Assembly (NCBI RefSeq): GCF_028553725.1
Contig: NZ_CP067124.1
Location: 1,188,001 to 1,252,000 of the forward strand
Direction of reading: 5' to 3'
DNA: 64,000 bases
Origin: Paracoccus alcaliphilus
Lineage (GTDB): Bacteria > Pseudomonadota > Alphaproteobacteria > Rhodobacterales > Rhodobacteraceae
Shown one piece after another: positions 57,172 to 64,000 of the stretch. Position numbers and translations under genes: made by a program. Position 1 is the first letter of the stretch; each line of letters starts with the position of its first letter. The notes beneath the pieces are model-generated. The model had not been told where the DNA came from. It worked only from the letters and a program-made list of their open reading frames with translations, and did not search any database.

Positions 57172-60100
57172 CTAGTGGAAATCGCGGCTGGGGAAAAGCC
57201 GCTTGGCCTGTTCGCGCGGATGGCGGGCATGGGCGGGCTGGCGGGAATGGCTGATCTGGCGCGGGGCGTTGTCGGCCTGCGGATGCGGCAGGCCCACGGC
57301 CTCGTCCAGCGGATGACCCAGTTCGGTCAGGCGATGCGACAGATCCTCGATCCGCTCGGCGATCAGATGCACGACGATGCCTTCGCGCTGCAACCGCCCC
57401 GAAACCCGCAGCAACCGCCCGCCCATGACGGCGCGGCGATAGCGGTGGAACACCTTTCGCCAGACGACGACATTTCCCACGCCGGTCTCATCTTCCAGCG
57501 TCAGGAAGATCACGCCCGAGGCGGTGCCGGGGCGCTGGCGGGTGATGACCAGCCCGCAGATACTGATCCGCCCAAGGGGCGTATCCGGCAGGCGTTCATG
57601 CGCGGTCAGGCCGGGGATCGCGGGGCGCAGCAGCTCCATCGGGTGGGCGCGCAGCGTCAGGCGGGTGGCGACGTAATCCTCGACCACCTCCTCGCCCAGA
57701 TGCATGGCGGGCAGAGTGACGGGCGGTTCGCGCAGCCCCTCGCCGTCGATCGGGTCGGCAAACAGCGGCAGCGGCGCGGGCGCGCGGATCGCCCGCACCG
57801 CCCACAGCGCATCGCGGCGCGTCAGGCCCATGACGGCGAAGGCATCGGCTTCGGCCAGACGTTCCAGCACGGCGGGCGCCAGACCGGCCCGCAGCCACAG
57901 GCTTTCGGGATCGGGATAGCCATTGCCGCGCGCCTTCGCGATCCCCTCGGCATCGGCCTGACGAAAGCCCTTGATCTGCCGGAACCCCAGCCGCAGCGCC
58001 AGCCGCCCGTCGGCGCGGCGTTCCAGCGTATTGTCCCATTCGCTGTGATCGACGCAGATCGGCCGCACCTCGACTCCGTGATCGCGGGCATCCCGCACGA
58101 TCTGGGCGGGGGCATAGAACCCCATCGGCTGGCTGTTCAGCAGCGCGCAGGTAAAGATCGCCGGATGATGGCATTTCAGCCATGACGAGACATAGGTCAG
58201 CAGGGCGAATGCCGCCGCATGGCTTTCGGGGAAGCCGTAATCGGCAAAACCCCGGATCTGGGCAAAGCAGCGGGCGGCGAAATCGGGGTCATAGCCATTG
58301 GCGATCATGCCCTCGATGAATTGCTTTTCGAAGTGATGCACGGTGCCCAGATTGCGGAACGACGCCAGAGAACGGCGCAGCCGGTCGGCATCCTCGGGCG
58401 AGAACCCCGCCGCGACCACCGCCATCCGCATCGCCTGTTCCTGAAACAGCGGGATGCCCAGGGTCTTTGACAGCACCTCTTTCAGCGCGTCCGAGGGGTA
58501 AACGACCGGCTCAATCCCCTGCCGCCGCCGCAGATAGGGCTGCACCATGCCGCCCTGAATCGGGCCGGGGCGGACGATGGCGACCTCGATCACCAGATCA
58601 TAGAAATTGCGCGGCTTCATCCGCGGCAGAAAGTTCATCTGCGCCCGGCTTTCGACCTGAAACACCCCCACCGCATCGGCGCGGCACAGCATGTCATAGG
58701 TCGGACCGTCTTTTTCGGGCACGCTGTCAAGGCAATGCTCGACCCCCTCATGGTCGCGCAGCAGCCCGAAGGCCCGGCGCAGGCAGGACAGCATGCCCAG
58801 CCCCAGCACATCGACCTTGAGGATGCCCATCGCGTCGATATCGTCCTTGTCCCATTCGATGCAGGTGCGATCCTCCATCGCGGCATTCTCGATGGGGCAC
58901 AGATCATCCAGCCGCCCTTTCGTGATGACGAAGCCGCCGACATGCTGCGACAGGTGGCGGGGAAAGCCGATGATATCGTCGATCAGGCGGATGGTCAGGG
59001 CAAGGTGGCGATCATCGGGGTTCAGGCCCAGTTCGCGGATCCGGTCGGGATCGGCCCCGTCATTCGACATGCCCCAGATCTGGCCCGACAGGCTGGCGAT
59101 CACGTCCTGCGACAGGCCCATGACCCGGCCCACTTCCCAGATCGCGGCGCGGGACCGGAAATGGATCACCGTTGCGCACAGCCCGGCCCGGTCGCGGGTG
59201 TATTTCTTGTAAATCCACTGGATCACCTCTTCGCGGCGTTCATGTTCGAAATCGACGTCGATATCGGGCGGCTCTCCGCGGTGGCGAGAGATGAAGCGTT
59301 CAAAGACCATGTGGATCTGATCGGGGCTGACATCGGTGATGCCAAGCGCCCAGCAGATGATCGAATTCGCCGCCGAGCCGCGCCCCTGACACAGGATCCC
59401 CTCTGACCGTGCATAGCTGACGATGTCATGCACGGTCAGGAAATAGGCGGCGTATTCCATCTCGGCCACCAGCGTCAGTTCCTTGGCCGCCAGTTCCCGG
59501 TGACGGTCCGTGATGCCATTGGTACAGCGCCGCGCCAGCCCTTCGGCCACCAGCCGCTCCAGCCGCGCCTGCGCCGGTTCGCCATTGACGACCTCATCGG
59601 GATATTCGCCGCGCAGTTCGGCCAGATTGAAGCTGCATCGTGCGGCGATTTCCAGCGTGCGGCGGATCGCGGCGGGGTGGTGGTGAAAGATCCGCGCCAT
59701 CTCGGCCGCGCTTTTCAGGCGGCGTTCGGCATTCATCAGCGCCTGCGTGCCGATCCGGTCGATGGTGATGCGGTGCCTCATGCAGGTCAACACATCGGCC
59801 AGCGGGCGACGGTGGGCGCGGTGCATCAGCACATCCCCCACCGCCACCATCGGCGCCGAGGCCCGCAGCGCCAGCCCCGCACAGGCATTGAGCCACGCCT
59901 GATCGCTGCCGTCATAGCGCGGCGCGGCACCCAGAAAGACATGGCGGGGAAAGTGGCGTTGCAGGGTCTGGACCGGTCCCAGCGCCTGCGCCAGATCGGC
60001 GGGCGGCAGGGCGATCAGGATCATGCCCGCGCAGCCCTGTTCCAGATCGGCCAGCGTCAGGTGACATTCCGCCTTGCCCGCCCGCCGCTTGCCCTGCGTC

Positions 60101-60453
60101 AGCAGCCGCGACAGCCGCGCATAGGCGGCCCGGTCGGTGGGCAGCGCCAGCCATTCGACCGGGCAATCCCGCAGCACCAGCCGCGCGCCGGTGATGAGCC
60201 GGGGCAGTTCAAGGCCCTCTGGCCGGTCGGGATCGGCGGCGATGCCGCGCAGCCCTCGCCATGCCCGCACCACCCCGGCCAGAGAGTTGCGGTCGGTGAT
60301 GGCGATGGCCTTCAGCCCCAGTTCCGTGGCGCGTTTCATCAGCTCATGCGGATGCGAGGCCCCGGTCAGAAAGGTGAAATTCGAGGTCACGCACAGTTCG
60401 GCATAATCCGGGGCAGGGGGCGCGGGATCGGCGGGCGGCGGTGCGGGCGTCAC
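57172..60453 (-). CDS. dnaE2: Error-prone DNA polymerase DnaE2
   Basis: Alpha-subunit-like C-family polymerase used in SOS-induced translesion synthesis with ImuB. 1093 residues. N-terminal PHP domain (NFTFLTGASHPHELMKRA), palm with PPDIDVDFEHERREEV, a helix-hairpin-helix region and a C-terminal OB fold (RISICGLVITRQRPGTASG). The start is GTG 60453, which overlaps the imuB stop (GTGA) and has GGGGG eight bases upstream; longer frames lie in imuB. Transcribed with imuB from the SOS promoter. Confidence 0.94.
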   Translation of the reverse strand: MTPAPPPADPAPPAPDYAELCVTSNFTFLTGASHPHELMKRATELGLKAIAITDRNSLAGVVRAWRGLRGIAADPDRPEGLELPRLITGARLVLRDCPVEWLALPTDRAAYARLSRLLTQGKRRAGKAECHLTLADLEQGCAGMILIALPPADLAQALGPVQTLQRHFPRHVFLGAAPRYDGSDQAWLNACAGLALRASAPMVAVGDVLMHRAHRRPLADVLTCMRHRITIDRIGTQALMNAERRLKSAAEMARIFHHHPAAIRRTLEIAARCSFNLAELRGEYPDEVVNGEPAQARLERLVAEGLARRCTNGITDRHRELAAKELTLVAEMEYAAYFLTVHDIVSYARSEGILCQGRGSAANSIICWALGITDVSPDQIHMVFERFISRHRGEPPDIDVDFEHERREEVIQWIYKKYTRDRAGLCATVIHFRSRAAIWEVGRVMGLSQDVIASLSGQIWGMSNDGADPDRIRELGLNPDDRHLALTIRLIDDIIGFPRHLSQHVGGFVITKGRLDDLCPIENAAMEDRTCIEWDKDDIDAMGILKVDVLGLGMLSCLRRAFGLLRDHEGVEHCLDSVPEKDGPTYDMLCRADAVGVFQVESRAQMNFLPRMKPRNFYDLVIEVAIVRPGPIQGGMVQPYLRRRQGIEPVVYPSDALKEVLSKTLGIPLFQEQAMRMAVVAAGFSPEDADRLRRSLASFRNLGTVHHFEKQFIEGMIANGYDPDFAARCFAQIRGFADYGFPESHAAAFALLTYVSSWLKCHHPAIFTCALLNSQPMGFYAPAQIVRDARDHGVEVRPICVDHSEWDNTLERRADGRLALRLGFRQIKGFRQADAEGIAKARGNGYPDPESLWLRAGLAPAVLERLAEADAFAVMGLTRRDALWAVRAIRAPAPLPLFADPIDGEGLREPPVTLPAMHLGEEVVEDYVATRLTLRAHPMELLRPAIPGLTAHERLPDTPLGRISICGLVITRQRPGTASGVIFLTLEDETGVGNVVVWRKVFHRYRRAVMGGRLLRVSGRLQREGIVVHLIAERIEDLSHRLTELGHPLDEAVGLPHPQADNAPRQISHSRQPAHARHPREQAKRLFPSRDFH

Positions 60454-61946
60454 AGGAATTCCCCCTGCACGAACCAGCCGGGCCGCTGCGGGGTGTGGAA
60501 CATCCACAGCCGCCAGCCCTGATGGGTCTCGACGCGCCAGTAATCGCGGATGCCGCTGCGCCAGTCGTCATTCTCGGTCCACCATTCGGGGGCGATGCGT
60601 TCCGGCCCGGTGGCGCGACCGGTGGTCAGGGGCATCCGCCGCCAGCGGAACCGGGCGGGCGGGGTCGCGCCGCGCGCGGTGACGGGTTCGGGCGGAAACA
60701 GCCGCAGGGGACGCGGGCGGGCCATCTGCCAGTCGCCGCAGGGCCGCGATGCCGTGACGGGAACCAGCCGGAAGCTACCTTCGGGAATATGGCTGTCAAG
60801 CCGCTGAAAGCGCCGGATATTCTCTAACCCGATCCGCAGCCCGATGCGGGTGATCAGGTGATCCAGCCGCTCGGTTTTGGCCATGTCGGGGCCGGTCTGT
60901 TGCAGATGCAGGACTTCGGTCTGCACCGCCTCCAGCCGCAGCTGGTCGATGCCGAAACCGGCGTCGATACCCTCGATCCGGCGTTCCAGCAGCGGCAGGA
61001 TACGGGCCGGGTCGCGCATGGCCGAGGCCAGCCGCAGCTCCAGCACCTGACTGCCCTGATCGACCCGGCGCAGGGTCAGGCACAGATGGCGCGCGCCTGC
61101 CTCATGGGCCTTCAGTTTCGCGCAGAGAGCATCCAGCAGGCGTTTCAGCGCCGCCATCACGTCCGAGGCCAGCCCGATCGGTTCGGGCAGGGTCAGTCGC
61201 ACGGCGAAATGGGGCGGCTGCACCAGCGGGGCGATCGCCTCGGCCCGCCGTCCCAGCGCCTGATCCAGCCGCATCAGCAGTTCCGGCCCGAACCGGCGCG
61301 CCAGAGGCGCACGCGCCGCCGTCGCCAGCGCCCCGATGCTGCGCAAGCCCAGTCGTTGCAGGGCGATGGTGCTGCCCTCATCCAGACGCAGCGCGGCGAC
61401 GGGCAGGGCCGCCAATGCCGCCAGACCGTCGCCCGGCGGGGCGATCCCCGGCCCGTGATGCGCCAGCGCCCATGCCGCGCCGCGGGTATCGGCCAGCCCG
61501 ATCCGCGCCCCGATTCCGGCGCGCTCCAGCCGGGCGCGCATATCGGCCAGCAATTCGGCCTCGCCCCCCGCCAGATGGGCCGATCCGGTGATGTCCAGCA
61601 CCAGCCCGTCGGGTTCTTCGCGCCCGGCCCAGGGGCAGTAACGCAGGCTCCAGCGGCGCAGCCCTTCCAGAAAGCGGGCATCGGCGGGGGGATCGGCGGG
61701 GCGGGCCTGCAATTGCGGGCAGAAGGCGCGGGCCTCGGAAAAGGGCATGCCGCGATGCAGTCCCTGCGCTTCGGCCAGCGCGTTCAGGCAGAAGATCCGC
61801 TCGGTATTGTCAACCCGCAGGGTCAGCGCGAAGGGGCCTTCGACCGGGCGCAGCCGCAAGGCCCGGTCCGAGGCCAGTCGCGGAAACCAGATCGACACGA
61901 CGCGCCTTTGCGTCAGATCGAACAGAAGAGGGCTTGGATGGTCCAT
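60450..61946 (-). CDS. imuB: ImuB, inactive Y-family polymerase of the mutasome
   Basis: 498 residues. A DinB-like fold begins RRVVSIWFPRLASDRAL, and the position of the first catalytic Asp of Y-polymerases carries no acidic residue; the DE pair is reduced to one Asp in GLVLDITGSAHLAGG. This is expected for ImuB, which acts as an adaptor joining DnaE2 and the beta clamp. The C-terminus with DWRSGIRDYWRVETHQGW is family-typical. An SOS box lies 16-30 bp upstream. imuA is not found adjacent. Confidence 0.92.
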   Translation of the reverse strand: MDHPSPLLFDLTQRRVVSIWFPRLASDRALRLRPVEGPFALTLRVDNTERIFCLNALAEAQGLHRGMPFSEARAFCPQLQARPADPPADARFLEGLRRWSLRYCPWAGREEPDGLVLDITGSAHLAGGEAELLADMRARLERAGIGARIGLADTRGAAWALAHHGPGIAPPGDGLAALAALPVAALRLDEGSTIALQRLGLRSIGALATAARAPLARRFGPELLMRLDQALGRRAEAIAPLVQPPHFAVRLTLPEPIGLASDVMAALKRLLDALCAKLKAHEAGARHLCLTLRRVDQGSQVLELRLASAMRDPARILPLLERRIEGIDAGFGIDQLRLEAVQTEVLHLQQTGPDMAKTERLDHLITRIGLRIGLENIRRFQRLDSHIPEGSFRLVPVTASRPCGDWQMARPRPLRLFPPEPVTARGATPPARFRWRRMPLTTGRATGPERIAPEWWTENDDWRSGIRDYWRVETHQGWRLWMFHTPQRPGWFVQGEFL

Positions 61947-61961
61947 CCGTCAGATCATACA

Positions 61962-61976
61962 GTTCCTGTTTTGTTC
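61962..61976 (-). promoter_or_regulatory. SOS box (LexA site) of imuB-dnaE2
   Basis: GTTC-CTGTTTT-GTTC on the plus strand is an exact match to the alphaproteobacterial LexA consensus GTTC-N7-GTTC. It sits between a possible -35 (TTAAAA) and -10 (TATGAT at 61954-61959) reading toward imuB, where LexA would block polymerase. Confidence 0.88.
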
Positions 61977-61986
61977 TTTTTAATTT

Positions 61987-62024
61987 CCCCGCCTGCCAGA
62001 GTCGAGTCACACTGGCAGGCGGGG
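61987..62024. repeat. 13-bp perfect inverted repeat upstream of imuB
   Basis: Arms CCCCGCCTGCCAG and CTGGCAGGCGGGG (61987-61999 with 62012-62024) with a 12-base loop. It lies just upstream of the SOS box in the spacer to the small membrane protein gene. No T-run follows on either strand, so a simple terminator is unlikely. Confidence 0.75.
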
Positions 62025-62169
62025 TTCTGCGACCATCCTGCCGCAGATCTATTGTACAAATGGACAGCAAGGCAAAACATCGCCCACCCTTGACGGGGGT
62101 TTGGCAGGTTTCGGCTGCGTCTGCGGGGCCGGTCTGCCCCCTTTTGGCCATTTGCGTTAACCTTAATTC

Positions 62170-62334
62170 ATGGGGATCATGTTGTTCTTGCCGCTGACCG
62201 CGCTTGCCGCTTTTCTTGTCGGGCTGGACCGCCGGGGCAAGGGACGGATTCTGGCCTTTGGCTTTGGCAGTCTGGCAACCGCCGTCTGGCTGTGGGTCGT
62301 GGTGGCGCTGGTCGTCGTCAACCGCCCCTTCTGA
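62170..62334 (+). CDS. Small two-helix membrane protein, 54 residues
   Basis: A frame of 54 codons with coding-like GC third positions. It holds two hydrophobic helices, GIMLFLPLTALAAFLVGL and LATAVWLWVVVALVVV, joined by a basic turn (DRRGKGRIL). No family is recognised. The ribosome site is weak (GGGG three bases before a second ATG at 62179). It stands alone between the imuB promoter region and the MarR-type gene; the 130 bp on its 3' side hold only that gene's promoter region. Confidence 0.5.
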   Translation: MGIMLFLPLTALAAFLVGLDRRGKGRILAFGFGSLATAVWLWVVVALVVVNRPF

Positions 62335-62465
62335 TTCCGGGAAATCCTGTACAACCAGCGCTGGCCGTCGTCGTGGTTTCCAGTGCCATTCGGCATGTCA
62401 TGCGACAGATACATTGACAAACCGTCTATAAATCGTCGATGAATTACCGATGAGATGGAGGACGG

Positions 62466-63038
62466 ATGGCTGCCAGACCTGACAAAGCCCTGCCCATTGC
62501 CGCAATCGCTGCCCCTGCCGATGCTGCGCGGGCCGATATCGGGCCGGTCGTTTCCTCGGCGCATCTGGCCTCGGGGCGGTCGCCGGGCCTGTCCGAGGTC
62601 GAATACGGCATGATGATCGCGGTCAGCGCCTTCAACCGCTGGATGGTGCGCTGCATGGCGGCGGCGGGACTGCCGGGCCTGTCGGCGACCGAGGTCGCGA
62701 TCCTGCATTCCATCGCCCATCGGGGCCGCGAACGGCGCATGGCCGATATCGCGCTGGTGCTGGATATCGAGGATACGCATATCGTGACCTATGCGATCCG
62801 CAAGCTGGAAGCCGCCGGGCTGATTACCACCCGCCGCGCCGGCAAGGAAAAGCTGGTCTCGATCAGCGATGCCGGGTTCGATGCCTGCAAACGCTATGGC
62901 CAGCTGCGCGACAAGCTGCTGCTGGACATCACCAGCGAGGCGAGGATTTCCGAAGACAAGCTGTCCGAGGCCGCGGCCCTGCTGCGTCTGCTGTCGGGTG
63001 CCTATAATCAGGCGGCCCGCGCCGCCGCGACCTTCTGA
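62466..63038 (+). CDS. MarR-type winged-helix regulator
   Basis: 190 residues. An N-terminal extension of about 45 residues rich in Ala precedes a winged helix with LSATEVAILHSIAHRGRERR, MADIALVLDIEDTHIVTYAI and the wing LEAAGLITTRRAGKEKL. Target unknown; it may control the ABC transporter that starts eight bases later. GGAGG lies five bases before the ATG, and a perfect TTGACA (62414-62419) lies upstream, but I find no -10 at the right spacing. Confidence 0.85.
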   Translation: MAARPDKALPIAAIAAPADAARADIGPVVSSAHLASGRSPGLSEVEYGMMIAVSAFNRWMVRCMAAAGLPGLSATEVAILHSIAHRGRERRMADIALVLDIEDTHIVTYAIRKLEAAGLITTRRAGKEKLVSISDAGFDACKRYGQLRDKLLLDITSEARISEDKLSEAAALLRLLSGAYNQAARAAATF

Positions 63039-63046
63039 GGGCCGTG

Positions 63047-64000
63047 ATGACCGATCAAACCTGTCCGGTATTGCTGAGCGTCGAGAACCTGTCGGTACGT
63101 TTCGGCGCCTCGGAGGTCGTGGATGACCTGAGCTTTGTGGTGCGTCAGGGGCGCACGACGGCGGTGGTGGGCGAAAGCGGCTCGGGCAAGTCGGTAACGT
63201 CGATGTCGATCATGCGGCTGGCTGATTTCGGCGGCGCGACCTATCCGCAGGGGCGGATCATGTTCGGGCAGGACGGTCAGGCCAGCGACCTGCTGACCCG
63301 CGACAGCCGCGCCATGCGCCGGATCCGCGGCAACGAGATCGCGATGATCTTTCAAGAGCCGATGACCTCGCTGGACCCGCTGTTCTCGGTCGGGGACCAG
63401 CTGGCCGAAGTGCTGATGCTGCATGAAAACATGGGCCGCAGGCAGGCGCTGACCGAGGCCGAGCGGCTGCTGACGCTGGTCCGGCTGCCTGACGCCCGGG
63501 CGCTTCTGGGCCGTTACCCGCATCAGCTGTCGGGCGGGATGCGGCAGCGGGTCATGATCGCTATGGCGCTGGCCTGTCGTCCGAAACTGCTGATCGCGGA
63601 TGAACCGACCACGGCGCTGGATGTGACGGTGCAGGCGCAGATCCTGACGATCATGCGCGAATTGCAGGCTGAACTGGGCATGGCGATGATCTTCATCACC
63701 CATGACATGGGCGTGGTCGCGGAAATCGCCGATGATGTGGTGGTGATGTGGAAGGGCAAGAAGGTCGAGGAAGGCCCGGTCGATCAGATTTTCGCCAATC
63801 CGCAGCATCCCTATACCCGTGCGCTGCTGTCGGCGGTGCCCCGGCTTGGCTCGATGACCGGGCAGAGGTTTCCGCTGCGCGAGCCCTTGACCGTGCTGGA
63901 GGATGGCCAGCCCCGGCTGGTCGGCGAGACCCGGCAGCAAAAGACCGCCCGCCATGACGGCCCGCCGCTGTTGCAGGTGCGCGATCTGATGGTGCGTTTC
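63047..64000 (+). CDS. Dipeptide/oligopeptide ABC ATPase, N-terminal part of a fused two-domain protein (partial)
   Basis: 318 codons visible before the window ends. The first ATPase domain is complete: Walker A GESGSGKS, signature [15 protein letters not shown], Walker [13 protein letters not shown], and the oligopeptide-type C-terminal [17 protein letters not shown] second domain starts at [13 protein letters not shown], so the full protein is of the GsiA/DppDF fusion type (about 600 residues). GAGGG precedes the ATG. Permease and binding protein genes should lie just beyond the edge. Confidence 0.9.
   Translation, partial: MTDQTCPVLLSVENLSVRFGASEVVDDLSFVVRQGRTTAVVGESGSGKSVTSMSIMRLADFGGATYPQGRIMFGQDGQASDLLTRDSRAMRRIRGNEIAMIFQEPMTSLDPLFSVGDQLAEVLMLHENMGRRQALTEAERLLTLVRLPDARALLGRYPHQLSGGMRQRVMIAMALACRPKLLIADEPTTALDVTVQAQILTIMRELQAELGMAMIFITHDMGVVAEIADDVVVMWKGKKVEEGPVDQIFANPQHPYTRALLSAVPRLGSMTGQRFPLREPLTVLEDGQPRLVGETRQQKTARHDGPPLLQVRDLMVRF

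Overview
The window looks like chromosomal DNA from a GC-rich alphaproteobacterium of the Rhodobacteraceae, most likely Paracoccus or a close relative. The evidence is by eye only: very high GC at third codon positions, a phaA-phaB polyhydroxybutyrate pair, a DUF4175 (TIGR02302) protein after lysA, a run of three peptide deformylase paralogues before fmt, the rimP-nusA-ylxR-infB operon with an L7Ae-like extension on YlxR, and an alphaproteobacterial SOS box (GTTC-N7-GTTC) before imuB-dnaE2. It is almost entirely housekeeping sequence. I saw no rRNA, tRNA, CRISPR array, prophage or insertion sequence.

Layout. 1-3.9 kb (+): end of a small membrane protein gene, dapE, a GNAT acetyltransferase, rnr. 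4.0-7.2 kb (-): an HlyD adaptor and an ABC exporter of a type I secretion system, without TolC or an adjacent substrate. 7.4-8.8 kb (+): mlaA and mlaC for phospholipid traffic. 8.9-11.1 kb (-): a class A PBP. A 350-bp spacer rich in a CTGCCCG heptamer precedes amtB. 12.9-15.2 kb: polyprenyl synthase (-), DUF2007, a TrmN6-like methyltransferase and a DUF465 gene (+). 15.2-18.2 kb (-): phbB, phaA and an EAL protein. 18.3-24.9 kb: tag, a TlpA-like protein (-), then argH, a small lipoprotein, lysA and the DUF4175 gene. 24.9-28.6 kb: a zinc-ribbon membrane protein (-) divergent from ftsE-ftsX-plsC and a PPOX-type flavoprotein. 28.6-31.4 kb: accA (-), a secreted protein made of two tandem modules (+), and a PatB-type C-S lyase (-). 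31.5-33.9 kb (+): three def paralogues and fmt. 34.0-39.4 kb: secA (-), then a parvulin, argJ and mutT (+).

A 42-codon gene with a strong ribosome site lies at 39.5 kb. 39.8-45.3 kb (-) is the rimP-nusA-ylxR-infB translation and transcription operon. 45.4-51.5 kb holds pip (-), ubiG (+), the comF-grxC-nit-marR run (-), an NDUFAF5-like protein and hemH (+). 51.7-57.1 kb holds a Hint-domain protein (+), an L,D-transpeptidase (-), a CAP lipoprotein (+) and a TRAP transporter dctPQM (-). 57.2-61.9 kb (-) is the imuB-dnaE2 mutasome under a clear SOS box, with no imuA next to it. The right end carries a small membrane protein, a MarR-type regulator and the start of a fused dipeptide ABC ATPase that runs off the window.

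No dramatic new system is visible. The most interesting signals are small: a hairpin element present twice (before the DUF4175 gene and before fmt) that supplies translation start signals; two identical inverted repeats about six helical turns apart before amtB; a decayed third deformylase; a duplicated Asp/Cys-rich secreted module; a conserved-looking micro-ORF before infB; and a Hint protein with an unrecognised N-terminal domain.
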